Shown: positions 51,603 to 59,727 of the stretch, piece after piece
Position numbering within the stretch: the first letter of the stretch is position 1
Layout of the letters: each line of letters begins with the position of its first letter
Source of the DNA: Metaruminococcus_A sp003150405
GTDB taxonomy: Bacteria > Bacillota > Clostridia > Oscillospirales > Ruminococcaceae
Reading direction: 5' to 3'
Assembly: GCA_902489745.1 (NCBI GenBank)
Contig: CABUBB010000011.1
Coordinates: 1-59,727, forward strand
DNA: 59,727 nucleotides
Made by a program: the position numbers and the translations under genes
The notes under the pieces: model-generated
Told to the model about the DNA's origin: nothing
Database searches by the model: none
The model's input: only the letters and a program-made list of their open reading frames with translations

Positions 51603-51839
51603 TCACTCTTTGTCTTCGTCTTCCTTGTCAAGATCACTTTCGACGTCAATTTCATCATCGGAAACATCGTCCAATGCTGTTTCGTCGTCCTCAAAATAAA
51701 TGCTATCGTCAAAATCCAAATCTTTCTGGAATTTTTTACCCGCGCGTTTTACAAACAGCGCCACTGCAACCGCAATTCCTGCAACTGCCGTAATACCTGC
51801 GACCAGCCAGACCCAGAACATATTTTTGTTGTTTTTCAT
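51603..51839 (-). CDS. Small membrane protein with acidic tail
   Basis: A 78-residue protein, ATG 51839 after GGGAGGAA. One membrane helix (WVWLVAGITAVAGIAVAVALFV) follows a short Lys/Asn-rich start, then a basic anchor (KRAGKKF) and a strongly acidic tail (DDETALDDVSDDEIDVESDL). Similar small proteins occur next to rsmE in Clostridia. No function known. It is 77 bases downstream of rsmE. Confidence 0.75.
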   Translation of the reverse strand: MKNNKNMFWVWLVAGITAVAGIAVAVALFVKRAGKKFQKDLDFDDSIYFEDDETALDDVSDDEIDVESDLDKEDEDKE

Positions 51840-51916
51840 ACTGGATTCCTCCCGTCTTTGATAAACCAAATTCCACCTTTATTATATACCTTTGCCCTGT
51901 GTTTATCAACTTCTAT

Positions 51917-52639
51917 TTACAGATTTTTCGAATAAAACATAATGGCGGCAAGCGCCGCAACCGGCGCTGTCTCACACCGCAAAATACGCGGCCCCAGCGT
52001 GCCGATTTTTGCTCCAGCCTGCTTGGCTTGCTCCACCTCTTCCGGCGAAAAACCACCCTCGCTGCCGATGACAATGGCAAGCTCGTTCACATCTTCAGGC
52101 AAGATGTCACAAATTCGTTCACCGCCCTCTTCATAAAACAGGATGCTGTGCCGGTACCGCGGCAGTTCCTTTAAAACCTGCCCATATTCCATCACGCTGT
52201 CTACCACCGGGATAATACCGCGGCCCGACTGCTTCGCGGCTTCCAGTGCGATTTTATTGTACCGTTCTATCTTTTTCTGTTTGGATTTCTCATCCGGCCG
52301 AGAGACACAGCGGGAGGTCAGCATGGGGACAACCCGGGTTACTCCCAGCTCCACCGCCTTCTGCACAACAACCTCAAATTTACCCACCTTCGGCAATGCC
52401 TGGTAAAGCGTTACCGCAACCGTCGGCTCGCTCAAATTCTGCCGTTCTTCCAGCACCTCGGTCTCCACCGTACCGTCGCCAAATCGTACAATACGCGCCT
52501 CACAGTCGGTCCCATTGGCGTCAGACAGGGTAATGACCTCCCCCACCCGCATCCGCAGCGACTTCCCAATATGGGCGGCATTCTCATCGGTTAGAACAAC
52601 CCGGTCTCCCCGTATCTGCTCTACAAAAAAGCGGGGCAT
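51917..52639 (-). CDS. rsmE: 16S rRNA m3U1498 methyltransferase
   Basis: A 240-residue SPOUT-class enzyme that methylates U1498 of 16S rRNA. The PUA-like N-terminus holds RFFVEQIRGDRVVLTDENAAHIGKSLRM (in part); the knot domain has EVVVQKAVELGVTRVVPML, YNKIALEAAKQSGRGIIPVV and the SAM site IVIGSEGGFSPEEVEQA with LGPRILRCETAPVAAL. Full length and intact. Confidence 0.96.
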   Translation of the reverse strand: MPRFFVEQIRGDRVVLTDENAAHIGKSLRMRVGEVITLSDANGTDCEARIVRFGDGTVETEVLEERQNLSEPTVAVTLYQALPKVGKFEVVVQKAVELGVTRVVPMLTSRCVSRPDEKSKQKKIERYNKIALEAAKQSGRGIIPVVDSVMEYGQVLKELPRYRHSILFYEEGGERICDILPEDVNELAIVIGSEGGFSPEEVEQAKQAGAKIGTLGPRILRCETAPVAALAAIMFYSKNL

Positions 52640-52718
52640 AACCTCGCCTCTCTTTCATTTTATGTTTCAACCTGTCTTTATTATGCTCCTATCTTATCAT
52701 AGAATCCTCATAAAAGTA

Positions 52719-52742
52719 AAGCGGCAGGCATAAGCCTGCCGC
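52719..52742 (-). terminator. Intrinsic terminator of the epimerase gene
   Basis: GCGGCAGGC / GCCTGCCGC stem with TTAT loop, then TTTACTTTT on the minus strand, 12 bases after the stop. Confidence 0.8.
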
Positions 52743-52754
52743 CTCCGCTGTGTT

Positions 52755-53741
52755 CTATTTGTCGTTCGGATCATTCGGCCCTGGTCCCGGATATTCCTCC
52801 GCCTGCCGCCAAGAGTATTGCTCATGGTAGCCCAGCATATCGCGCAGCTTCTTATCACTAAATAAGCCGCGATCCTCTGGTCCACGCAGATCCTTGCACA
52901 TGTCGGCAATGGTCGGCCAATGGGTCTTGGCAAAATCCGCCGTATCTTCAGAATAACGCTTGTCGGTGACAATGTTAAACGCTTCAAATCCGTTGTCCAA
53001 ATCCTTTTCAATGGCAAGCCGCATGGCATTTGCCACATCGCGTGCATCCACATACTGCCAGGTGTGGCCTTCAAAGAAGCCATCCTTGCAAGCCTCCATG
53101 ACCGGAATGTCAATTGGCGACGGATGCGGCCGGTAAGGGTAAGAAATACCCTGTAAACGGAAGGATACCGTTTTTATACCGTAAGCACGGCTGTACGCCT
53201 TGAGCAGCTCCTCGCCAATCAGCTTGGAATAGCTGTAAGAATCCTCCGGGCAGCAGTCATAATCTTCGGTGATTGGAACCGAATCAATCGGCCACGGCGT
53301 ACCGGAAATGCGGTTGCCAACGCCGGTTGCAAAGAAGGAGCCGGCAAAGATTACCTTCTTCACGCCCAAACGCCGCGCCGCCTCCAGAATATAGTAGGTG
53401 CCTGCGATGTTGGACTGGAAGGTATCATCCTCACTTGCCGCGCGCTGCCAGCCGCGCCCGGATTCTGGCGTCACCTCAGATGGGTACGGAAGCCCCGCAA
53501 TGTGCAAAATGACATCTGCTTTTGCAAGCGCGACCGCCCGCAGACAGTCACCGTAATTATTCAGGCTGCCTTTAATGAATACCGCGCGCTCCCAGTTCGG
53601 TTCCCACGGAAAGCGGGACTGCTCCGGTGAAACCTGATCAAAGAGCGTGCAATTATAATCTTTGCATAGATTATAATACGCATGCCGTCCCAGGTTGCCA
53701 GCTCCACCAGTGATGAGTACATTCTTGTAAGTTTCTGCCAT
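52755..53741 (-). CDS. NAD-dependent epimerase/dehydratase (extended SDR)
   Basis: A 328-residue extended short-chain dehydrogenase acting probably on a nucleotide sugar or sugar acid. NAD loop VLITGGAGNLGRHAYYNL at residues 7-24 (GxxGxxG), LHIAGLPYPSE, and the catalytic tyrosine/lysine in DSYSYSKLIGEELLKAYSR. Substrate region GISYPYRPHPSPIDIP. Start ATG 53741 after AGAAGGTG. The uronate dehydrogenase group is one candidate; not certain. Confidence 0.85.
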   Translation of the reverse strand: MAETYKNVLITGGAGNLGRHAYYNLCKDYNCTLFDQVSPEQSRFPWEPNWERAVFIKGSLNNYGDCLRAVALAKADVILHIAGLPYPSEVTPESGRGWQRAASEDDTFQSNIAGTYYILEAARRLGVKKVIFAGSFFATGVGNRISGTPWPIDSVPITEDYDCCPEDSYSYSKLIGEELLKAYSRAYGIKTVSFRLQGISYPYRPHPSPIDIPVMEACKDGFFEGHTWQYVDARDVANAMRLAIEKDLDNGFEAFNIVTDKRYSEDTADFAKTHWPTIADMCKDLRGPEDRGLFSDKKLRDMLGYHEQYSWRQAEEYPGPGPNDPNDK

Positions 53742-53812
53742 GTTGTGCACCTTCTTCTGTTCTTATTGTAGTGTATGCCAGGCTGCATTGAGCATTTGCT
53801 GCCTCTGCCGTC

Positions 53813-53841
53813 ATTCTAACTCCTGTACCCCGTAGTGTCAA
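53813..53841 (-). promoter_or_regulatory. Promoter of the epimerase gene
   Basis: Minus strand TTGACA (53841-53836), 17-bp spacer, TAGAAT (53818-53813), about 70 bases before the start codon. Confidence 0.82.
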
Positions 53842-53887
53842 TGGCGAAATACACAGAGAATGTGAATAATATTTGGGAGATTATAAC

Positions 53888-53922
53888 AAAGAGGCTCCTG
53901 CAAATTGCAGGAGCCTCTTTTT
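53888..53922 (-). terminator. Terminator of the str operon after tuf
   Basis: AAAGAGGCTCCTGCAA pairs with TTGCAGGAGCCTCTTT, a perfect stem with a short AT loop and T-rich flanks, 14 bases after the tuf stop. Confidence 0.9.
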
Positions 53923-53936
53923 CAGCCTATTTGCTT

Positions 53937-55139
53937 TTAGCCATTAATTGCGGTAACAACACCGGAACCAACGGTACGGCCGCCTTCACGGATAGCGAAA
54001 CGGAGGCCTTCCTCGATTGCAATCGGGGTAATAAGCTCAACGTCCATGGTGACGTTATCGCCAGGCATGCACATCTCGGTGCCTTCCGGCAAGGTGATAA
54101 CACCAGTAACGTCAGTGGTTCTGAAGTAGAACTGCGGACGATAGTTGTTGAAGAACGGGGTATGACGACCGCCCTCTTCTTTTTTCAGGACGTAGACCTG
54201 ACCTTTGAATTTGGTGTGCGGATTGATGGAACCGGGTTTGCAGAGAACCTGCCCACGCTCAATTTCATTTCTCTGAACACCACGAAGCAGAGCACCGATG
54301 TTGTCGCCAGCCTCAGCGTAATCGAGGATTTTGCGGAACATCTCAATACCGGTAACAGTGGTTTTTGCTCTCTCTTCAGTCAGACCAATGATCTCAACTT
54401 CGTCACCGGTGTTGAGCTGGCCTCTTTCAACTCTACCAGTAGCAACGGTGCCACGGCCGGTAATGGTGAATACGTCCTCAACCGGCATCAGGAACGGCAG
54501 GTCGGACTTACGCTCCGGAGTCGGGATAAAGCTGTCAACAGCGTCCATCAACTCGTGGATGCAAGCATATTCCGGCGCATTCGGATCGGTGGAGCTGCTC
54601 TCAAGAACCTGAAGGGCAGAACCTTTAATAATCGGGGTGTCGTCGCCCGGGAACTCATACTCGTTGAGCAGATCACGAATTTCCATTTCAACCAGCTCGA
54701 GCAGTTCCGGATCGTCGACCTGATCCGCTTTGTTCATGAAGACAACAATGTACGGAACGCCAACCTGACGGGAGAGCAGGATGTGCTCACGGGTCTGCGG
54801 CATCGGGCCGTCTGCAGCGGAAACAACCAGGATTGCGCCGTCCATCTGAGCAGCACCGGTGATCATGTTCTTAACATAGTCAGCATGCCCCGGGCAGTCG
54901 ACGTGCGCATAGTGGCGGTTTGCAGTCTCATACTCAACGTGAGAGGTATTGATGGTAATACCACGCTCTCTCTCTTCCGGAGCCTTATCGATGTTTGCGT
55001 AATCAACGAAGTCAGCTTCACCAGCAAGGTTGAGAACCTTGGTGATAGCAGCAGTCAACGTGGTTTTACCATGGTCAACGTGGCCAATGGTACCAATGTT
55101 AACGTGGGGTTTCGTTCTTTCGAATTTCGCCTTTGCCAT
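53937..55139 (-). CDS. tuf: Elongation factor Tu
   Basis: 400 residues. GTP site GHVDHGKTTLTAAI, switch regions RGITINTSHVEYE and DCPGHADYV, NKAD specificity loop, and GSALQ. It carries aminoacyl-tRNA to the ribosome. Start ATG 55139; terminal gene of the str operon, 83 bases after fusA. Intact. Confidence 0.99.
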   Translation of the reverse strand: MAKAKFERTKPHVNIGTIGHVDHGKTTLTAAITKVLNLAGEADFVDYANIDKAPEERERGITINTSHVEYETANRHYAHVDCPGHADYVKNMITGAAQMDGAILVVSAADGPMPQTREHILLSRQVGVPYIVVFMNKADQVDDPELLELVEMEIRDLLNEYEFPGDDTPIIKGSALQVLESSSTDPNAPEYACIHELMDAVDSFIPTPERKSDLPFLMPVEDVFTITGRGTVATGRVERGQLNTGDEVEIIGLTEERAKTTVTGIEMFRKILDYAEAGDNIGALLRGVQRNEIERGQVLCKPGSINPHTKFKGQVYVLKKEEGGRHTPFFNNYRPQFYFRTTDVTGVITLPEGTEMCMPGDNVTMDVELITPIAIEEGLRFAIREGGRTVGSGVVTAING

Positions 55140-55222
55140 TGTATTTTCCTCCTCAAATGCTTTTATTTTATAGGATTCCCATTACGAACTATTCTAGCAA
55201 CAAATTGTGAAAAATTCAAGTA

Positions 55223-57307
55223 CTAATCGTTCTTTTTTGCACGGCTGGTCATAATGCCTTCCGCAATCGACTTCGGAACCTCAACATAGTGGCTCGGCTC
55301 CATGACATACTGGCCGCGGCCCTGTGTTTTGGAACGAAGGTCAGTTGCATAACCGAACATTTCAGACAGCGGCACAAAGGAGTTAATCTGCTGTGCGCCT
55401 GGGCGTGCTTCCATGCCCTGAATCTGTCCGCGGCGGGAGTTCAGGTCGCCGATAACGTCGCCCATGTACTCTTCCGGAACAATGACCGTAACCTTCATAA
55501 TTGGTTCAAGAATAACCGGATCGCCCTTCCGCATAGCCTCTTTGAATGCCATAGAACCGGCAATTTTAAACGCCATTTCAGAGGAGTCGACCTCGTGGTA
55601 AGAGCCGTCGTACAGCGTTACTTTACAGTCTACAACTGGATAGCCCGCCAGTACACCGGACTGCATTGCGCCCTGAATACCAGCGTCAACCGCCGGGATG
55701 TATTCCTTCGGAATCGCACCGCCGACAACCGCATTGATAAACTCGTACCCTTTGCCGGACTCATTCGGCTCAACCTTGATTTTAACATGACCGTACTGGC
55801 CTTTACCACCAGACTGACGGGCATACTTATGGTCAACGTCAGCCAGCTTGCGGATAGTCTCTTTGTAAGCAACCTGCGGCTTGCCGACATTGGCCTCTAC
55901 CTTGAACTCACGGAGCAGACGGTCAACGATGATCTCCAAGTGGAGCTCACCCATACCGGCAATGATGGTTTGGCCAGTCTCCTCATCGGTGTAGGTGCGG
56001 AATGTTGGGTCCTCTTCCGCCAGTTTTGCAAGAGCAATGCCCATTTTCTCCTGACCCGCCTTGGTCTTCGGCTCAATCGCAACACGGATAACCGGGTCCG
56101 GGAACTCCATCGACTCAAGGATTATCGGGTGCTTCGGATCACAAAGGGTATCACCAGTGGTGGTGTTTTTCAAACCGACCGCAGCTGCAATATCGCCGCA
56201 GTAGCACTCTTCCAGATCCTTTCGGTGGTTGGAGTGCATCTGAAGGATACGGCCCATACGCTCATTGTTGTCCTTGTTCGCGTTGTATACGGTAGAACCG
56301 GCTTTTACAACGCCAGAGTATACACGGAAGAAACAGAGTTTCCCAACAAACGGGTCGGTCGCAACCTTAAATGCAAGCGCTGCAAACGGATTGTTGTCAT
56401 CCGCCGGACGCTCTTCTTCCTCGTCGGTCTCCGGGTTTACACCTTTGATCGGCGGGATGTCAAGCGGGGACGGCATATAATCAACAACTGCATCAAGCAG
56501 CTTCTGCACGCCTTTGTTTTTGTAAGAAGTACCGCAGGTAACCGGGATAATGGTATTATCAATGGTTCCTTTACGGATCGCGCCTTTGATTTCATCTATG
56601 GTCAGCTCTTCGCCATCCAAATACTTCATCATCAGCTCTTCGTCCTGCTCAGCAACCGCCTCCAGCAGGGCTGCATGGTACTCGTCCGCCTTTTCCTTCA
56701 TGTCCGCCGGAATCTCTTCCTCACGGATATCTTTTCCAAGGTCGTCGTAGTACACATAGGCTTTCATTTCAACAAGGTCAATAATCCCCTTGAAGTCCTC
56801 TTCGGAACCAATTGGGAGCTGAATCGGCAGGGCATTGCATTTCAGGCGGTCATGCATCATCTGCACAACATTGTAAAAATCCGCGCCCATAATATCCATC
56901 TTGTTGACATAAGCCATTCTCGGAACATGGTATTCGTCAGCCTGACGCCATACAGTTTCAGACTGCGGCTCAACGCCGCCTTTCGCACAGAAAACGGTAA
57001 CAGAACCATCCAGTACACGCAGGGAGCGCTGTACTTCAACCGTGAAGTCAACGTGCCCCGGGGTGTCAATAATGTTGAGTCTGTGCCCTTTCCAATACGC
57101 GGTCGTGGCAGCGGAGGTAATGGTAATACCTCTTTCCTGCTCCTGTACCATCCAGTCCATCGTTGCAGCGCCCTCATGGGTCTCACCGATTTTGTGGTTG
57201 ATACCAGTGTAAAACAGGATACGCTCGGTAGTGGTTGTCTTACCGGCGTCGATATGCGCCATAATCCCTATGTTACGAGTCATTTCAAGAGATACGTCTC
57301 TTTCCAT
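55223..57307 (-). CDS. fusA: Elongation factor G
   Basis: 694 residues. GTPase motifs IMAHIDAGKTTTTERIL, ERGITITSAATT, IDTPGHVDFT and NKMD; domain IV with GGKGQYGHVKI and the tip around GYPVVDCKVTLYDGSYHEVD. It drives translocation and, with RRF, ribosome recycling. Full length with typical start MERDVSLEMTRNIG. Lies between rpsG and tuf. Confidence 0.99.
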   Translation of the reverse strand: MERDVSLEMTRNIGIMAHIDAGKTTTTERILFYTGINHKIGETHEGAATMDWMVQEQERGITITSAATTAYWKGHRLNIIDTPGHVDFTVEVQRSLRVLDGSVTVFCAKGGVEPQSETVWRQADEYHVPRMAYVNKMDIMGADFYNVVQMMHDRLKCNALPIQLPIGSEEDFKGIIDLVEMKAYVYYDDLGKDIREEEIPADMKEKADEYHAALLEAVAEQDEELMMKYLDGEELTIDEIKGAIRKGTIDNTIIPVTCGTSYKNKGVQKLLDAVVDYMPSPLDIPPIKGVNPETDEEEERPADDNNPFAALAFKVATDPFVGKLCFFRVYSGVVKAGSTVYNANKDNNERMGRILQMHSNHRKDLEECYCGDIAAAVGLKNTTTGDTLCDPKHPIILESMEFPDPVIRVAIEPKTKAGQEKMGIALAKLAEEDPTFRTYTDEETGQTIIAGMGELHLEIIVDRLLREFKVEANVGKPQVAYKETIRKLADVDHKYARQSGGKGQYGHVKIKVEPNESGKGYEFINAVVGGAIPKEYIPAVDAGIQGAMQSGVLAGYPVVDCKVTLYDGSYHEVDSSEMAFKIAGSMAFKEAMRKGDPVILEPIMKVTVIVPEEYMGDVIGDLNSRRGQIQGMEARPGAQQINSFVPLSEMFGYATDLRSKTQGRGQYVMEPSHYVEVPKSIAEGIMTSRAKKND

Positions 57308-57414
57308 AAACGGATAACCTCCAAATAATTTCGGAAAAACAGCTTAACAGCAAAACCAGGAGGCAGCCACGCGGGGTATTCCTAATTCTGCATACGAAAA
57401 ACGGCAATCTGCCA

Positions 57415-57885
57415 TTACCATCTGTAATGTGCAAAAGCCTTGTTGGCCTCGGCCATTCTGTGCGTCTCTTCACGCTTCTTGACTGCGCCGCCGTTTCCGT
57501 TGACAGCATCGAGAATTTCGTTGGCAAGACGTTCTTTCATGGTTTTTTCACCGCGCTGACGGGAGTACAGTGTAATCCATCTGAGACCCAGGGTCTGGCG
57601 TCTCTCCGGGCGAACCTCAATTGGGACCTGGTAAGTGGCACCGCCAACACGGCGTGCTTTAACCTCTAACACAGGCATAATGTTCTCCATTGCATCGGTA
57701 AAGACTTCCAAAGCCTCTTTACCGGTCTTTTCAGCAACAATGTCGAATGCACCGTAAACGATTTTCTGTGCAACACCTTTTTTGCCATCATACATAATGT
57801 TGTTGATGAGGCGTGTCACAAGTTTCGAATTGTAAAGCGGGTCCGGCAAAACATCGCGTTTTGCAATATTTCCTCTTCTCGGCAC
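57415..57885 (-). CDS. rpsG: Ribosomal protein S7
   Basis: 156 residues from GTG 57885 (PRRGNIAKRDVLPDPLYNSK) preceded by AAGGAGGG; the in-frame ATG 57903 lies within that site. Binds 16S rRNA 3' domain. Conserved RVGGATYQVPIEVRPERR and a C-terminal NKAFAHYRW. In the usual position between rpsL and fusA. Confidence 0.98.
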   Translation of the reverse strand: MPRRGNIAKRDVLPDPLYNSKLVTRLINNIMYDGKKGVAQKIVYGAFDIVAEKTGKEALEVFTDAMENIMPVLEVKARRVGGATYQVPIEVRPERRQTLGLRWITLYSRQRGEKTMKERLANEILDAVNGNGGAVKKREETHRMAEANKAFAHYRW

Positions 57886-58002
57886 TTCGCTTCCCTCCTT
57901 CATAAAATGATATCATCGGTACTCGAAAGGCAAATCTTCCGTCGGCACCAATTAGAGGCAATCTATAAAAGCCACTAAGTGGTTGCACCTTCAAAAAATT
58001 CC

Positions 58003-58425
58003 TTATTTCGCACCAGCCTTGGGTCTCTTCGCGCCGTATTTGGAACGAGCCTGGTTTCTCTTGGCAACGCCCTGCGCGTCCAGTGTACCACGAATAATGT
58101 GGTAACGCACACCAGGAAGGTCCCGGATACGTCCGCCGCGAATCAAGACAACGCTGTGCTCCTGCAGGTTATGGCCAATACCCGGAATGTAAGCGGTAAC
58201 TTCATTTCCGTTGGTCAGTCTAACACGAGCAACTTTACGCAATGCGGAGTTCGGCTTCTTCGGGGTCATGGTTCTGACCGAAGTGCAAACACCACGTTTC
58301 TGCGGCGAGGCCTGGTCCGTTACGGTTTTAGTCTTCGCGTTATAGCCTTTTAAAAGGGCCGGCGCTTTGGACTTTTTGCTAACGGGTTTTCTTCCTTTTC
58401 TGACTAACTGGTTAAAGGTTGGCAT
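58003..58425 (-). CDS. rpsL: Ribosomal protein S12
   Basis: 140 residues from ATG 58425 (PTFNQLVRKGRKPVSKKSK) after AAGGAGGTGCC. Decoding-centre protein. The streptomycin-relevant loops read TMTPKKPNSALRKVARV and EHSVVLIRGGRIRDLPGVRY; both lysines (K in TPKKPNS and the RGGRIRDLPG site, arginine here in place of lysine) can be located. First gene of the str transcript in this window. Confidence 0.98.
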   Translation of the reverse strand: MPTFNQLVRKGRKPVSKKSKAPALLKGYNAKTKTVTDQASPQKRGVCTSVRTMTPKKPNSALRKVARVRLTNGNEVTAYIPGIGHNLQEHSVVLIRGGRIRDLPGVRYHIIRGTLDAQGVAKRNQARSKYGAKRPKAGAK

Positions 58426-58919
58426 TAAGGCACCTCCTTGAATAAAATTTTTTATATAAAGCACGGCTTGACCGCACAATATACCATTTCCACAGAGCTT
58501 GGGACTCATTTATCCACTCAAAATGAACGAGCCTAAGCACACCAATTTATATTACCACACATTTACAAAGCTTGTCAAGCACTGGCTCCCCGCCATTTCA
58601 GCTTTTTTGGCTTGCGCGTCGGATCCAGCCTTACTGTCGAATCACAGCCTGCATCCTCCCCAAAGCATAAACCCGCATAACCTTCCGGCCCGCAGTGAAA
58701 CCATGTCCGCTCAATTCACCCCGAAAGGACACCGCGCCAGATGATACGGATTACATCCAAACACCTTCATATCCGGCACATACCCTCACAAATTCAAATC
58801 GTTTGGACAGCCCGTTTCGCAAATGGGCCGTCCCCGTCTTGGCAGAGCATCCCATTGACACAACAGCGCCGGAGGATTCTCCAGCGCTGTGAGCCAATGT
58901 TCAACGTTCATTCAGTTAC
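58426..58919. other. Intergenic region between rpoC and rpsL
   Basis: About 490 bases without a gene. It holds a good promoter (58549-58578) and, near rpoC, a hairpin ACAGCGC/GCGCTGT (58862-58890) with no T run. The ribosomal L7Ae-like gene often found here in Bacilli is absent. Confidence 0.65.
58549..58578 (-). promoter_or_regulatory. Promoter of the rpsL-rpsG-fusA-tuf operon
   Basis: Minus strand TTGACA (58578-58573), 18-bp spacer, TAATAT (58554-58549). This gives the str operon its own start separate from rpoBC. Confidence 0.75.
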
Positions 58920-59727
58920 TTACAACGCAGCCTCATAGGATTCGGATGCTGTTGGAACTACCTCAACGTCGTTGTAGCATTTCATACCGGTACCAGCCGG
59001 AACCAGCTTGCCGATGATGACATTCTCCTTCAGGCCGAGCAACGGATCCACCTTGCCTTTGATTGCCGCCTCGGTCAGTACACGGGTCGTCTCCTGGAAG
59101 GAGGCCGCAGACAGGAAGCTGTCGGTCGCAAGGGAGGCTTTGGTAATACCAAGCAGCACCGGAATATAGGTCGCAGTGGTAAGACCTTCTTCACCTGACG
59201 CCATCCGGCGCTCAATCTCCTGGTTTGCATGAGCAACCTCCGCGCGGTCAACCAGCGAACCGGAAAGCAATTCAGTCGAACCGGGGTTATCCACCCGCAC
59301 TTTGCGCATCATCTGGCGTACAATAACCTCAATGTGCTTGTCGTTGATGTCAACGCCCTGCATCCGGTAGGTTTTCTGAACCTCGGCAATCAGGTAGTTC
59401 TGAACCGCCATTTCTCCCTTAACGTCAAGGATATCATGCGGGTTCACCGCGCCTTCGGTCAGCGCCTCGCCCGCCACAACGGTATCACCCTCCTGCACCT
59501 TGATGCGGTAGCCGTACGGCACCGGATAAGCCCTTTCCTCACCGTCCGAACCGGTGACAATCACGTTGCGGACACGCTTGATCTCTTCCATCCGGACAAG
59601 ACCGGTAATTTCGGTGATGATGGCGCTGCTCTTCGGGCGGCGGCCTTCAAACAGCTCTTCAACACGCGGCAGACCCTGTGTAATATCCTCTGCCGACGCA
59701 ATACCGCCGGTGTGGAAGGTACGCATG
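58920..59727 (-). CDS. rpoC: RNA polymerase beta' subunit, C-terminal part
   Basis: The last 268 residues of beta', running off the right edge of the window. It contains FHTGGIASAEDITQGLPRVE (end of the trigger-loop region), EGRRPKSSAIITEITG, VKGEMAVQNYLIAEVQKTYR, GVDINDKHIEVIVRQMMRKV and SFLSAASFQETTRVLTEAAI. These are conserved through the C-terminal bridge to omega-binding region. No frameshift. Confidence 0.98.
   Translation of the reverse strand, partial: MRTFHTGGIASAEDITQGLPRVEELFEGRRPKSSAIITEITGLVRMEEIKRVRNVIVTGSDGEERAYPVPYGYRIKVQEGDTVVAGEALTEGAVNPHDILDVKGEMAVQNYLIAEVQKTYRMQGVDINDKHIEVIVRQMMRKVRVDNPGSTELLSGSLVDRAEVAHANQEIERRMASGEEGLTTATYIPVLLGITKASLATDSFLSAASFQETTRVLTEAAIKGKVDPLLGLKENVIIGKLVPAGTGMKCYNDVEVVPTASESYEAAL

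Noticed and set aside
53835..55226. Plus-strand frame of 463 codons opposite tuf
   Set aside because: Antisense shadow of EF-Tu.
55289..57328. Plus-strand open frame of 679 codons opposite fusA
   Set aside because: Lies fully antisense to a complete EF-G gene; produced by codon bias in the real gene, with no ribosome site or domain.

Overview
The window looks like a chromosomal segment from a Gram-positive anaerobe of class Clostridia, probably an Oscillospirales (Ruminococcaceae-type) gut bacterium. The signs are moderate GC, strong AGGAGG-type ribosome binding sites, many lipoprotein signals, a c-di-GMP-I riboswitch, a Na+-pumping decarboxylase (oadB/oadG), DAHP synthase of the B. subtilis type and the str operon order rpoC-rpsL-rpsG-fusA-tuf. 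No species name can be given from sequence alone.

1-8.1 kb, minus strand: four tandem, related sugar-binding lipoproteins (the last-transcribed one is frameshifted) with no permease gene in view, preceded by a GH43 beta-xylosidase-like enzyme. 8.3-13.9 kb: a hypoxanthine-DNA glycosylase/DinB-like pair, a HAD phosphatase with an AraC regulator, then a URO-D-fold protein and an intracellular CE15-type esterase. Together this resembles a xylan-oligosaccharide utilisation locus. 14-26 kb is mostly housekeeping: a MerR regulator with a 19-bp promoter spacer, aroF behind a leader peptide rich in aromatic codons and an attenuator, pyk-oadG-oadB-dedA, tcdA-ridA and a pentapeptide-repeat protein, with several gene relics between.

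25-33 kb: an 1849-residue c-di-GMP protein (NTF2-like, PAS repeats, GGDEF, membrane sensor, degenerate GGDEF, EAL) heads a tight operon with an esterase, yaaA and a DUF5131 gene. A sirtuin, nitroreductase, EamA transporter, a dead SGNH/sialate-O-acetylesterase gene, PAP2, GyrI-like and DsbA-like genes follow.

38.4-51.4 kb is the accessory part. A c-di-GMP-I riboswitch with two terminators precedes a small DUF6514-like gene. Next come a WG-repeat lipoprotein, tandemly duplicated lipoproteins with repeated promoter modules, a SecDF-P1-head-like lipoprotein and another lipoprotein. Facing them is a large ChW-like repeat plus C39-peptidase protein that has no visible signal peptide. After it lies a decayed island (XRE regulator, frameshifted ATP-dependent DNA ligase, Pol IV stub, P-loop kinase, HipA-like stub) ending at the initiator tRNA gene. 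51.6-59.7 kb holds rsmE, an NAD-dependent epimerase and the str operon, running off the edge in rpoC.

The most interesting signals are the aroF leader peptide/attenuator, the composite c-di-GMP enzyme together with the c-di-GMP riboswitch 6 kb away, the repeated lipoprotein cassettes with an inserted hairpin-rich 117-bp element, the orphan array of four binding proteins, and a 58-bp perfect palindrome. At least three genes carry single-base frameshifts at or near short homopolymers, so sequencing error must be excluded before calling them pseudogenes.
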